Shown in pieces: positions 7,768 through 16,248 of a stretch of DNA of 64,000 bases. The DNA lies in the NCBI RefSeq assembly GCF_004345025.1, contig NZ_CP037745.1, forward strand, positions 1,488,001 to 1,552,000, written 5' to 3'. The notes beneath the pieces are model-generated. The model saw only the letters and a list, made by a program, of their open reading frames with translations, was not told where the DNA came from and ran no database searches. The translations under genes were made by a program, and so were the position numbers. The stretch comes from Rheinheimera sp. D18. GTDB lineage: Bacteria > Pseudomonadota > Gammaproteobacteria > Enterobacterales > Alteromonadaceae. Each line of letters begins with the position of its first letter. The stretch's first letter is position 1.

Positions 7768-8529
7768 TTAATCGTCAAAGCTATTAGTTAACGCGGTATT
7801 GTCTTGGTTAATATTATCCGAGGTAACAAGTTGTTGTTCTAACATACGAATTTCAATAGGCTCTAATAAACGCCATTGACCAGGTTTTAAACCCGCTACA
7901 CGAATATGCATAATGCGAGTGCGTTTTAAACTTTGTACTTCATAGCCCAGATATTCACACATACGCCGAATTTGTCGGTTTAAACCTTGAGTTAAAATAA
8001 TAGTAAAGCTTTGCTTTGAGCGCTGTTGAACGGTGCAAGGTAGGGTGATGGTATCTAAAATTGGCACGCCACGGCTCATTTGTTGAATAAAACGCTCCGT
8101 AATCGGCCGATTTACCGTAACGACGTATTCTTTTTCGTGAGCATTACCGGCGCGGAGAATTTTATTAACGATATCACCATCATTGGTAAGAAAAATAAGT
8201 CCATCAGAGGGTTTATCTAAACGGCCAATAGGGAAGATACGTTCGGGGTAGCGCACTGCGTCAATAATATTTCCCTGTATATGACGTTCAGTAGTGCAGG
8301 TAATACCCACGGGTTTATTGTAAGCAAGATACACTCGTTTTGGTTTGGCTTTTAATGGTTTACCATCAATCAGTACCTGATCTTGTTCCGATACTTTTAA
8401 ACCAACTGGCGCAACTGCACCGTTTACCGTTACTTGGCCATTTTCAATAAATTTATCGGCCTCGCGCCGAGAACAAAAACCGGTGTCACTAATAAATTTG
8501 TTTAAGCGAAACAAGGTGGCGTCAGACAT
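7768..8529 (-). CDS. rluF: 23S rRNA pseudouridine synthase RluF
   Basis: Isomerises U2604 (and, in E. coli, a tyrosine tRNA uridine) to pseudouridine. An S4 RNA-binding domain (RLNKFISDTGFCSRREADKFI) opens the protein, followed by the RsuA-family catalytic core with the aspartate in FPIGRLDKPSDGLIFLT and the GLNRQIRRMCEYLGYEV segment. E. coli RluF shares long stretches, including KILRAGN-HEKEY. I start at 8529 (MSDATLFRLNK, 253 residues); the open frame extends 31 codons upstream through the next gene's terminator, which is unlikely to be coding. It lacks the long basic tail of the E. coli protein. Confidence 0.93.
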   Translation of the reverse strand: MSDATLFRLNKFISDTGFCSRREADKFIENGQVTVNGAVAPVGLKVSEQDQVLIDGKPLKAKPKRVYLAYNKPVGITCTTERHIQGNIIDAVRYPERIFPIGRLDKPSDGLIFLTNDGDIVNKILRAGNAHEKEYVVTVNRPITERFIQQMSRGVPILDTITLPCTVQQRSKQSFTIILTQGLNRQIRRMCEYLGYEVQSLKRTRIMHIRVAGLKPGQWRLLEPIEIRMLEQQLVTSDNINQDNTALTNSFDD

Positions 8530-8607
8530 AAATACACTAAATTCCAATAGGGTCAACGTGTGCCGATAGTTTAGGGGGTAAGACTGCTTTTCGCTACAAC
8601 ATATAAA

Positions 8608-8637
8608 AAAAAGGCTTAACATTGTTAAGCCTTTTTC
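8608..8637 (-). terminator. Terminator of the tubulin-like gene
   Basis: Stem AAGGCTTAAC/GTTAAGCCTT with a 3-base loop, followed on the minus strand by eight T residues, 15 bases after the stop codon. A strong intrinsic terminator, which suggests the tubulin-like gene is transcribed alone. Confidence 0.88.
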
Positions 8638-8651
8638 TCGGTTATCTCAAT

Positions 8652-10820
8652 TTACTTAGCTGCGTCTGACTGCGAGCTAGGCTGTGCATTAAGTGAAATA
8701 ACTTTTGTCTTACTAATTTTATGGCGATAAATTTCACGCAGGTATTTAATGGCCTTTTTAACGCTGTCGCGACTTAAGCGTATATCGTTAATTGATACAA
8801 ACTTATCTTTATTATGAATAAGTTCACGATACTTTTTCTCGTACATTGGTTTGATAGCGTACCAGTTGGTATCAAGAATTTTTGCTGGGTTTTCAAATTC
8901 ATTTAGCATGGTGTCAAGCTGTGCTTCGTCAAATTTGTCTGAACGAATAAAATTAAGCATTGCTTGGTCTAATTGCTCGTCAAAGCGGTAATTATCTTTG
9001 GCAAAACAGCGCTTAATAAAAGCAACGATTAAAGTTAAAAAATCATCGCTTAAACATGGGCTTTTTACAATTAGTGTTGTGAGCGAAATATTGGCAGACG
9101 CGCCTATTACCAACGCATAACGTTTTAATGTGGTGTTAGGAAATAACGAGTTTAGGTGCGACTTTAACCGGTTAAGATCCATGTAAGATAACTTGTAGTC
9201 TTTGGGTAATGACACAATAGACACTACAGAGGAGCAGTTTTTAAAGAAGTGAAGATCGTTCAATTCTGCAGCGTTGTAGCCGTTTTTTACATAGTTAGCC
9301 AAGGTTTCGCGATAACTGCTCGACTCTATAGGCAACAAACTTATGCCTTCTATGGCTTGTGTCACTTTGTTAAAGTGCGGTAAATCAATAGAGCGGAAAA
9401 ACAAATCATCAATATTCAAGCTGGTGCCAGTTTTTTTATCGGTCGCGTTAGCGTCAGGCGGAATAACTGACTCAGCATAAGCTATGGCAACCGGGCCAGC
9501 TAAACTCATAAACAGGTCGTTGGCGTCTAGCCGAATAGTTTCGCCGATGTCGATGCCGGCACGACGGAAATAGTTCTCGTCGTAATCTGTGGTTACTGCT
9601 TGCGCTGTTAAAATATTAAAAATTTGCTGAGAAATATATTGGTTAGCATATTTTTCCATGGCGTTAACATCGATATGTTGGATACCACCATCATCAGTTT
9701 CTTCGGCATAGCGCATAATGTCGTTTGAAATCAGCATCATCGCGTTCCAAGGGCGAATGCGATGCATAACACTAGATTCGCTGGTTTCTTCGTTATCAAA
9801 GTTATACGAAAAATCCCATTCTTCAGCTAAGTACTTACATAATAAGCGGCCAGCATTAATATGCAGCGCTTCTGACATTTCGACACCGTGATCCGAAATG
9901 TTCGGTAAAATACAAATACCGCTGGTAAATATAGGTTCAAAGACAAAAGAGTGGCCGCGATTTTCTTCATCTTCGACTAAGGTGCGGGTATCAAAGGTTT
10001 TGCTCATATAGGCATATTGCTGAGCTAAACCAAATTCAGAAGCCATGCCGGAACCTGTACCACCGCCAGCGCTGAAAATATAGAAATACAAACGCGATTG
10101 GTTGGCTTTTATGCCACAGGAGTCGATAAGGTAAGAGTGAATATTCTTCCAATCGGTGTTGGCAAAACGCTGCGTATCTTTATTAAGAATAATTTTAGCT
10201 AAATATTGTCCCAAAATAGGGGCGTTACCGGCGCCACCGGCATGAACTTCAGATAAGTCCATAATTTTCATTTTGGTGTAATCATGCAAAAAGCCGCTGC
10301 TTTCACCTTTATGTGAAAAGCGAATACGGCCTTCGATATCTTTATCTAAGTCGCCAAGCATGACTAAAGGCTCAATTAAGAATACCGGCTTTAACGCTTG
10401 AGAATTAGATAAATGCAGGCTGCGCTTAATCCAGCGCATGGGTTGGTATTCTTGCTCGCGAGATTGCTTTTCTTCGTTATTAAATTCGTTCAGGTAAAAG
10501 TTGCGCGCGTTATACACTAAAGAGGCGACATCCAGTGCGATATTAGAACCACAGCGGCCTAAGCCAATAAGGCAGACTGATGGAAAATTCTGCTGCTTAC
10601 GGCTTTCAATTTCATTATCTGGATTTTGAACCGGAAATACACTAGTACGTAAGGCGTCTAGGTTGGTTAATATTTTGTTGAGATCACGCTCGGTAAAATA
10701 CATATAACGATCACTAGCAAAAGAAGGCGCAGCCACTGTTGTAGTGACTTTCTTCACCGCTGTTTTTACGGCAAGCACATCCTCTTGGGAATTAAATTCG
10801 CTTTTTATTTTGTTGTTCAT
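8652..10820 (-). CDS. Tubulin/FtsZ-superfamily GTPase-like protein, large, solitary
   Basis: 722-residue protein with the loops of the tubulin/FtsZ nucleotide-binding fold in the right order: T1 GLGRCGSN (~86-93), a T3-like GGAGN (~195-199), the signature T4 loop GGGTGSG (~252-258), and a T7-like loop with LDANDLF, giving a DxxD pair (~432 and 435) like FtsZ NxDxxD but with arginine in place of the asparagine. A ~75-residue polar N-terminus and ~250 residues of unassigned C-terminus (ending in a basic stretch) flank the core, making it twice the size of FtsZ. It is not FtsZ, TubZ or CetZ by length; the Tubulin_2/FtsZ-like groups implicated in membrane remodelling are the nearest I know. ATG at 10820 has AGGAAG seven bases upstream; an adjacent in-frame TTG is less likely. 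It is a single-gene unit. Function unknown. Confidence 0.8.
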   Translation of the reverse strand: MNNKIKSEFNSQEDVLAVKTAVKKVTTTVAAPSFASDRYMYFTERDLNKILTNLDALRTSVFPVQNPDNEIESRKQQNFPSVCLIGLGRCGSNIALDVASLVYNARNFYLNEFNNEEKQSREQEYQPMRWIKRSLHLSNSQALKPVFLIEPLVMLGDLDKDIEGRIRFSHKGESSGFLHDYTKMKIMDLSEVHAGGAGNAPILGQYLAKIILNKDTQRFANTDWKNIHSYLIDSCGIKANQSRLYFYIFSAGGGTGSGMASEFGLAQQYAYMSKTFDTRTLVEDEENRGHSFVFEPIFTSGICILPNISDHGVEMSEALHINAGRLLCKYLAEEWDFSYNFDNEETSESSVMHRIRPWNAMMLISNDIMRYAEETDDGGIQHIDVNAMEKYANQYISQQIFNILTAQAVTTDYDENYFRRAGIDIGETIRLDANDLFMSLAGPVAIAYAESVIPPDANATDKKTGTSLNIDDLFFRSIDLPHFNKVTQAIEGISLLPIESSSYRETLANYVKNGYNAAELNDLHFFKNCSSVVSIVSLPKDYKLSYMDLNRLKSHLNSLFPNTTLKRYALVIGASANISLTTLIVKSPCLSDDFLTLIVAFIKRCFAKDNYRFDEQLDQAMLNFIRSDKFDEAQLDTMLNEFENPAKILDTNWYAIKPMYEKKYRELIHNKDKFVSINDIRLSRDSVKKAIKYLREIYRHKISKTKVISLNAQPSSQSDAAK

Positions 10821-10944
10821 CAATCTACTTCCTGTCTCTGTCGAGGCGATACTGCTAGTAATATATGTTACGTTCAGTATTAAAGGTAGTAGTAGTTTGA
10901 AATTAAGCTAGCGTTAAGAAAGTTAAAACAAAATTGCAGCAACT

Positions 10945-10984
10945 GAGCATACTATATAGAACTTGAATTTTACATAGTATGCTC
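10945..10984. repeat. Perfect 11-bp inverted repeat after the ETF-QO gene
   Basis: GAGCATACTAT at 10945-10955 and ATAGTATGCTC at 10974-10984 form a stem that can extend by two or three more pairs. It begins ten bases after the ETF-QO stop and lies 125 bases before the tubulin-like start codon. No T-run follows in either direction, so it is not a typical intrinsic terminator; it may protect the 3' end of the mRNA or be an operator. Confidence 0.7.
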
Positions 10985-10993
10985 GATAGCCCC

Positions 10994-12643
10994 TCACATA
11001 TTCGGGTAGTTAGGCCCACCCGCGCCTTCCGGTGTCACCCATGTAATGTTCTGCGACGGATCTTTAATGTCGCAGGTTTTACAATGAATACAGTTTTGCG
11101 CGTTTATTTGAAGTTTAGGCTCGTTTTGCTCATCTTGCACAATTTCATACACCCCGGCAGGGCAGTAACGTTGTGCGGGCTCGTTATATTTAGGCAAATT
11201 AACACTAATTGGAATACGCGGATCTTTTAACTTTAAATGACAAGGTTGTTCTTCTTCGTGGTTGGTATTGGATAAATACACTGAGGTTAAGCGGTCAAAA
11301 CTTAAAATATTATCAGGTTTAGCGTAATGAATAACCGGTGCCTCACTGGCTAATTTCATTTGCGCATAATCGTAACTATTGTCTTTTAGTGTAAACGGTA
11401 GTTTACCGGCAAAGATGTTTTGATCCAGCGTGTTGAATGCACCGCCCCAGAAGGTACCAAATTTATGCATTGCCGGGCCAAAGTTACGTGAGCGATATAA
11501 TTCGTCATATAACCAGCTGTTTTTAATCGCATCAGCAAATTCGACTAAATCTTTACCTGAGCTATCGTCTGCTTGCAGTGCGCTAAACAGCGTTTCTGCT
11601 GCCAAGATGCCAGACTTCATGGCGGTGTGGTTGCCTTTAATCTTGGCAAAGTTTAGTGTTCCGGCATCACAACCGACTAATAAACCGCCGTTGAAGCTCA
11701 TTTTAGGTAGGCTGTTTAATCCGCCCTTAGTTATAGCCCGAGCGCCGTAGCTAACACGCTTACCATTTTTCAAATACTGGCTAATAACCGGGTGCTGTTT
11801 ATAACGTTGAAACTCTTCAAATGGGCTTAAATGCGGGTTGCTATAATTAAGATCGACAATTAAACCCACCATCACTTGCTGGTCTTCACCATGATATAAA
11901 TAACCACCACCAGAGGTGTCACCAGTTAAAGGCCAACCGGCTGAGTGCACGACTAAGCCTTCATGATAATTTTCGGCGGGCACATCCCAAATTTCTTTAA
12001 AACCCAATGCATAATGCTGCGGTGACTGGCCTTGGTCTAATTTAAAATGGCTGATTAATTGTTTACCCAAATGCCCGCGGCAACCTTCGGCAAACACCGT
12101 GTACTTAGCGCGCAGCTCCATGCCCGGTGTAAAGCTATCTTTAGGTTGGCCATGTTTATCTAAGCCCATATCACCAATAAGAATACCTTTGACCACGTCG
12201 TCTTCAATTAATACTTCACTGGCAGCAAAGCCGGGAAATATTTCTACGCCTAATTGCTCGGCTTGTTGTGCCAACCAGCGACACAAGTTAGCAATTGAGA
12301 CAATATAGTTACCGCTGTTGTGCATCGTTTTAGGTACGGCTATGCTGGGCAACTTGGTTGCGTGCTCGGCATTTTTAAACAGATAAATATCATCATGTTT
12401 AACCGTGGTTTTTACGGGGGCATCAAGCTGCTGCCAATCAGGGAAAAGTTCTGCTAGCGCGCGGGTTTCAAATACTGCGCCCGATAAGATGTGAGCTCCA
12501 ACTTCAGAGCCTTTTTCTACCACACAGACTGAAAGCTCTTTTGCTGCGGCTTTGGCTTGTTGCATCAATTTGATCGCAGTAGACAAGCCCGCTGGGCCGG
12601 CACCTACTATTACTACATCAAATTCCATTGATTCTCTTTCCAC
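10994..12643 (-). CDS. etfD: Electron transfer flavoprotein-ubiquinone oxidoreductase
   Basis: Membrane-associated flavo-iron-sulfur protein passing electrons from ETF to ubiquinone, so linking acyl-CoA dehydrogenases to respiration. An N-terminal FAD Rossmann motif (VVIVGAGPAGLSTA) is followed by EKGSEVGAHILSGAVFE, typical of ETF-QO, and the C-terminus carries the [4Fe-4S] cysteines (YCPAGVYE, then CIHCKTCDIKDP). I start at GTG 12643, which gives the family's usual MERESMEFDVV beginning with AGAGG eight bases upstream; ATG at 12628 and GTG at 12652 are alternatives. Divergent from etfBA, with candidate operators between them. Confidence 0.95.
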   Translation of the reverse strand: MERESMEFDVVIVGAGPAGLSTAIKLMQQAKAAAKELSVCVVEKGSEVGAHILSGAVFETRALAELFPDWQQLDAPVKTTVKHDDIYLFKNAEHATKLPSIAVPKTMHNSGNYIVSIANLCRWLAQQAEQLGVEIFPGFAASEVLIEDDVVKGILIGDMGLDKHGQPKDSFTPGMELRAKYTVFAEGCRGHLGKQLISHFKLDQGQSPQHYALGFKEIWDVPAENYHEGLVVHSAGWPLTGDTSGGGYLYHGEDQQVMVGLIVDLNYSNPHLSPFEEFQRYKQHPVISQYLKNGKRVSYGARAITKGGLNSLPKMSFNGGLLVGCDAGTLNFAKIKGNHTAMKSGILAAETLFSALQADDSSGKDLVEFADAIKNSWLYDELYRSRNFGPAMHKFGTFWGGAFNTLDQNIFAGKLPFTLKDNSYDYAQMKLASEAPVIHYAKPDNILSFDRLTSVYLSNTNHEEEQPCHLKLKDPRIPISVNLPKYNEPAQRYCPAGVYEIVQDEQNEPKLQINAQNCIHCKTCDIKDPSQNITWVTPEGAGGPNYPNM

Positions 12644-12714
12644 TGCACGCACCTCTTGGAGTTTATTATTTACAGCTTACGCCGCTTTTATCATGGTGTT
12701 TAGGGTATTGCAGG

Positions 12715-12730
12715 TTGACGTTAACGTCAA
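12715..12730. promoter_or_regulatory. Perfect 16-bp palindrome, candidate LiuR-type operator
   Basis: TTGACGTTAACGTCAA lies in the divergent etfD/etfBA region, 72 bases from the etfD start. It resembles sites predicted for LiuR, the MerR-family regulator of branched-chain amino acid and acyl-CoA degradation in gammaproteobacteria; that assignment is from memory of the motif. Confidence 0.6.
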
Positions 12731-12766
12731 CAGTAAGTAAATTGTGACAAACATAACTATTATAGC

Positions 12767-12782
12767 TTTACCTTAACGTAAC
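12767..12782. promoter_or_regulatory. Second, imperfect LiuR-like site before etfB
   Basis: TTTACCTTAACGTAAC matches the palindrome at 12715 at 12 of 16 positions. It lies just after a TATTAT-like -10 element and so could cover the etfBA transcription start. Confidence 0.45.
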
Positions 12783-12829
12783 CCTGTAGTGAATCGCGTA
12801 ATTTCTTGCGGGAAAAGAATGAGGAACAT

Positions 12830-13579
12830 ATGAAAATATTAGTGCCGGTAAAACGGGTAATAGATTACAACGTAAAAGTACGTGTAAAAGCCGATCAGAC
12901 AGGTGTTGACTTAGCAAACGTCAAAATGGCGCTTAACCCATTTTGTGAGATTGCTATAGAAGAAGCTGTGCGTTTAAAAGAGGCGGGTAAGGCATCTGAA
13001 GTCGTGGTGATATCTATAGGTACTACGGCTGTGCAAGAACAGCTAAGAACGGCATTGGCGCTGGGTGCTGATCGCGCAATACATATAGAAACTGAACTGA
13101 GCTTAGACTCACTGCAGGTTGCTAAGCTATTAGCTAAGTTAGTTGGCGAAGAACAGCCAGATCTGGTTATTCTGGGCAAGCAGGCAATTGATTCAGATAA
13201 TAACCAAACCGGTCAGATGTTAGCTGCGCTTACCGGTATGGGGCAGGGAACCTTTGCCTCTAAAGTGCAAATAAACGATGGCAAGGTACAGGTTACCCGC
13301 GAGATAGATGGTGGTTTGCAAACAGTTGAACTAACGCTACCGGCTGTGGTGTCGACCGACCTACGTTTAAACGAGCCGCGTTACGCGTCGTTGCCGAATA
13401 TTATGAAAGCTAAGAAGAAGCCACTTGAAGTAAAAGCGGCTGACAGTTTTGGTGTTAATTTGCAGTCGAATGTTACCGTAGTAAAAGTTGCTGCACCTGC
13501 TGTGCGTCAAGGCGGTATTAAAGTGGAATCAGTCGCTGAACTGGTTGACAAATTAAAGCATGAAGCGAAGGTGATCTAA
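12830..13579 (+). CDS. etfB: Electron transfer flavoprotein beta subunit
   Basis: AMP-binding small subunit of ETF, the soluble electron carrier for acyl-CoA dehydrogenases. 249 residues starting [20 protein letters not shown], the family N-terminus, with [16 protein letters not shown] and [20 protein letters not shown] following as in other EtfB proteins. The ATG at 12830 is preceded by GAGGAA; an upstream in-frame start at 12806 would cover this ribosome site. The stop overlaps the etfA ATG by one base. Confidence 0.96.
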   Translation: MKILVPVKRVIDYNVKVRVKADQTGVDLANVKMALNPFCEIAIEEAVRLKEAGKASEVVVISIGTTAVQEQLRTALALGADRAIHIETELSLDSLQVAKLLAKLVGEEQPDLVILGKQAIDSDNNQTGQMLAALTGMGQGTFASKVQINDGKVQVTREIDGGLQTVELTLPAVVSTDLRLNEPRYASLPNIMKAKKKPLEVKAADSFGVNLQSNVTVVKVAAPAVRQGGIKVESVAELVDKLKHEAKVI

Positions 13580-14505
13580 TGGCTATTTTACTTATTGCAG
13601 AACATAACAATCAAAGCTTGAAAAGCGAAACGCATAAGGTCGTGCAAGCGGCGAGTGCAATTGGTGGTGATATTACGGTGCTGGTTGCCGGTTTAAATTG
13701 TGCTGCGGCAGCAAACGAAGCAGCAACGATTATAGGTGTTAGTAAAGTATTACTGGCTGATAATGCGGCCTATGAGCATCAATTAGCGGAAAATATTGCC
13801 GGTTTAGTTGCCGAATTAGGCGCTAATTTCAGCCATATTTTGGCGCCAGCAACGACTACAGGTAAAAACTTTTTACCTCGCGTGGCAGCAATGCTAGACG
13901 TAGCTCAAATTTCTGATGTTATCGCTATTGAAAGCAGCGATACGTTTGTCCGGCCTATATACGCCGGTAATGCTATTGCAACGGTTAAATCTACTGATGC
14001 AATTAAAGTATTAACGGTGCGCCCAGCCGCGTTCCGTGCTGCACAAACGGGTAACAGTGCAACGGTTGAAACTGTTGCGGCAGTGCATGATGCCGGCGTA
14101 TCGAAATATATTAGTGCTGAATTGACTAAGTCTGAACGTCCCGAGCTGACAGCGGCTCGCGTGGTTATTTCTGGTGGTAGAGGCATGCAAAATGGCGAAA
14201 ACTTTGCGCTATTAAACGGCATTGCGGATAAGCTAGGTGCGGCAATAGGCGCATCGCGCGCTGCGGTAGACGCGGGTTTTGTGCCGAATGATATGCAGGT
14301 AGGTCAAACCGGTAAAATTGTTGCACCTGATCTGTATATTGCCGTAGGGATCTCTGGTGCAATTCAGCATTTAGCTGGTATGAAAGACTCAAAAGTTATA
14401 GTAGCAATTAATAAAGATGCAGAAGCGCCGATATTCCAAATTGCGGATTATGGTTTAGTTGCTGATTTATTTACGGTATTACCGGAATTAGAACAGTTGC
14501 TGTAA
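13579..14505 (+). CDS. etfA: Electron transfer flavoprotein alpha subunit
   Basis: FAD-binding subunit of ETF. 308 residues; the C-terminal FAD domain shows VVISGGRGMQNGENF, AIGASRAAVDAGFVPNDMQVGQTGK and YIAVGISGAIQHLAGM, all diagnostic of EtfA. Translationally coupled to etfB (TAATG). It ends before a bidirectional terminator shared with fur. Confidence 0.97.
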   Translation: MAILLIAEHNNQSLKSETHKVVQAASAIGGDITVLVAGLNCAAAANEAATIIGVSKVLLADNAAYEHQLAENIAGLVAELGANFSHILAPATTTGKNFLPRVAAMLDVAQISDVIAIESSDTFVRPIYAGNAIATVKSTDAIKVLTVRPAAFRAAQTGNSATVETVAAVHDAGVSKYISAELTKSERPELTAARVVISGGRGMQNGENFALLNGIADKLGAAIGASRAAVDAGFVPNDMQVGQTGKIVAPDLYIAVGISGAIQHLAGMKDSKVIVAINKDAEAPIFQIADYGLVADLFTVLPELEQLL

Positions 14506-14520
14506 CGAGAATTACTAATA

Positions 14521-14547
14521 AAAAAGCCAGCTAAATGCTGGCTTTTT
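14521..14547. terminator. Bidirectional terminator between etfA and fur
   Basis: Stem AAAAGCCAGC/GCTGGCTTTT with a 5-base loop; A- and T-runs on both sides suit convergent transcription of etfBA and fur. Confidence 0.85.
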
Positions 14548-14603
14548 TGTTGCTACCGTTTAATAAGCAACAAATTTACGCGCTTTAACTTTAGTATAAG
14601 TTA

Positions 14604-15044
14604 TTAATTAGCTGCGCTATTTTTTTTACACTGCACAGTGTCTTTACACTCGCCGTATAAATATAAACTATGATGGCTAAGTTTAATGCCATTTTTTTCG
14701 GCAATCTCTAGCTGCTTAGCTTCAATAACATCATCTTCAAACTCAACCACTCTGCCACATTTTAAACACACAAGATGATCGTGGTGCTCGCCGTCTGACA
14801 ATTCAAATACTGACTTACCGCCTTCAAAATGATGACGGGTGATAATACCTGCGTCGTCAAATTGATTTAGTACGCGATAAACTGTTGCTAGGCCAATATC
14901 TTCGCCGATATCGAGTAATATTTTATAAACATCTTCGGCACTAATATGCTGATGTTTTGGATCTTGTAAGATCTCTAAAATTTTTACCCGTGGCAAGGTC
15001 ACTTTCAGGCCGGCTTTGCGTAACTCACTGTTGTGATCTGACAT
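14604..15044 (-). CDS. fur: Ferric uptake regulator Fur
   Basis: Iron-responsive repressor. 146 residues: a winged-helix DNA-binding domain (LRKAGLKVTLPRVKILEIL, ATVYRVLNQFDDAGI) followed by the metal and dimerisation domain with HHDHLVCLKCGRVVEF, which supplies histidines and the CxxC zinc site. Length and sequence are ordinary for gammaproteobacterial Fur. It stands near fldA, as in E. coli, but a DUF4442 gene on the other strand is inserted between them. Confidence 0.97.
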   Translation of the reverse strand: MSDHNSELRKAGLKVTLPRVKILEILQDPKHQHISAEDVYKILLDIGEDIGLATVYRVLNQFDDAGIITRHHFEGGKSVFELSDGEHHDHLVCLKCGRVVEFEDDVIEAKQLEIAEKNGIKLSHHSLYLYGECKDTVQCKKNSAAN

Positions 15045-15198
15045 AAAAACTCTAACTCTGGCTTATACATGCCAAAGATTATAGAGGCATTGGCAGGAGA
15101 ATGATACGGCAAAATGCCTAACAGATTTTAAAGCAAAGCTTGTTCTGTACAATTTGCAAAGTACAATAGCGTTTATCAGGTCGTACCAGAGTGTGTTT

Positions 15199-15666
15199 AT
15201 GAAATGGATGTTTAATCCAGCAGTTATGCGGTATTTATTAAATTTTTGGCCGCCGTTTTTATTTCCTGGAATAAAAGTTGAAGAGTTACGCGACGATTAT
15301 CGTTACTGCAAAGTGATATTAAAAGGGCGGCCTTGGACACGTAATATTAATAATAGCCAATTTGGTGGCTCAATGTTTTCGATGACCGATCCTATCTATC
15401 CGTTAATGCTGATGGGGGCGCTGGGTAAAGAGTATATTGTTTGGGACAAACAAGCAGACATTAATTTTATTATCCCAGGTAAAGGTAAGCTAGTGGCGGA
15501 GTTTTGGTTAGCTGATCATGAAATTGATGCAATTAAACGGGCGACAGAAAGTGGTGAAAAACATTTTCCGCAGTTTGTAGTAAATATTAAGGATAGTAAT
15601 AACCAGATTGTGGCAGAGGTAAACCGCACGGTGTACATTCGCAAAAAGGCGCAGTATCGACCTTAA
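15199..15666 (+). CDS. DUF4442 protein, hotdog-fold thioesterase-like
   Basis: A 155-residue protein of the DUF4442 family, which has the hotdog fold of acyl-CoA thioesterases; no substrate is established. The segment NNSQFGGSMFSMTDPIYPLMLMGAL matches the family core. I chose ATG 15199 (MKWMFNPAVMRYLL) because relatives have only about a dozen residues before the WPPFL segment; a TTG at 15154 would add 15 residues, and neither has a strong ribosome site. Transcribed against its neighbours fur and fldA. Confidence 0.75.
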   Translation: MKWMFNPAVMRYLLNFWPPFLFPGIKVEELRDDYRYCKVILKGRPWTRNINNSQFGGSMFSMTDPIYPLMLMGALGKEYIVWDKQADINFIIPGKGKLVAEFWLADHEIDAIKRATESGEKHFPQFVVNIKDSNNQIVAEVNRTVYIRKKAQYRP

Positions 15667-15678
15667 GTCGCAGCTAAA

Positions 15679-15705
15679 AAAGCCGGCACTAACGCCGGCT
15701 TTTTC
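15679..15705. terminator. Bidirectional terminator between DUF4442 gene and fldA
   Basis: Stem AGCCGGC/GCCGGCT with A-run upstream and T-run downstream, placed between two convergent genes. Confidence 0.85.
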
Positions 15706-16235
15706 TAGATACCTTCAAATTCTTTTAGGCTCATTTCTTCGTATATTTGTTTACACCATTGCTTAACGCGCTGTTCGGTTAGCTCTGGTTGGCGATCTTC
15801 ATCAATACCTAAACCTACAAAGTGCTTGTCGTCCGTTAAGGCTTTAGATGCAACAAAGTTGTAACTCGCTGTTGGCCAGTGGCCAACGATAATGGCGCCT
15901 TTAGGTTCAATAATGTCGCGCAGTGTACCCATAGCATCTAGGAAGTACTCAGCATAATCTTCTTGATCACCGCAGCCAAAAATTGCGACCAACTTGTTAT
16001 TAAAGTCAATATTCTCTAACTCAGGGAAAAAATCATCCCAATCACACTGCGCTTCGCCATAATACCAAGTAGGGATACCGAGTAGCAGTAAGTCAAAGGC
16101 CGCAATATCTTCTTTACTACTTTTAGCAATATCGCGAATATCAAACAAATGTTTACCCAGTTCTTTCTGGATCATTTTGGCGATATGCTCAGTGTTGCCG
16201 GTATCACTACCAAAAAAAATGCCTACAGTTGCCAT
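15705..16235 (-). CDS. fldA: Flavodoxin
   Basis: Long-chain flavodoxin, an FMN electron carrier for enzymes such as IspG/IspH, biotin synthase and anaerobic ribonucleotide reductase activation. 176 residues. The FMN phosphate loop GSDTGNTE is at the N-terminus; IPTWYYGEAQCDWDDFFPEL and FGCGDQEDYAEYFLDAMG supply the isoalloxazine-binding loops and the long-chain insertion. Last gene of the minus-strand run ybfF, DUF2788, ybfE, fldA. Confidence 0.97.
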   Translation of the reverse strand: MATVGIFFGSDTGNTEHIAKMIQKELGKHLFDIRDIAKSSKEDIAAFDLLLLGIPTWYYGEAQCDWDDFFPELENIDFNNKLVAIFGCGDQEDYAEYFLDAMGTLRDIIEPKGAIIVGHWPTASYNFVASKALTDDKHFVGLGIDEDRQPELTEQRVKQWCKQIYEEMSLKEFEGI

Positions 16236-16248
16236 TAATCTAACCTTC

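Noticed and set aside
10979-11230. 83-codon frame opposite the end of the ETF-QO gene
   Set aside because: Overlaps the iron-sulfur domain codons and the inverted repeat; no similarity to a protein family.
15097-15115. Possible Fur box (GAGAATGATAC...) upstream of fur
   Set aside because: Only one half resembles the GATAATGAT repeats and the other half is lost; too weak to call.
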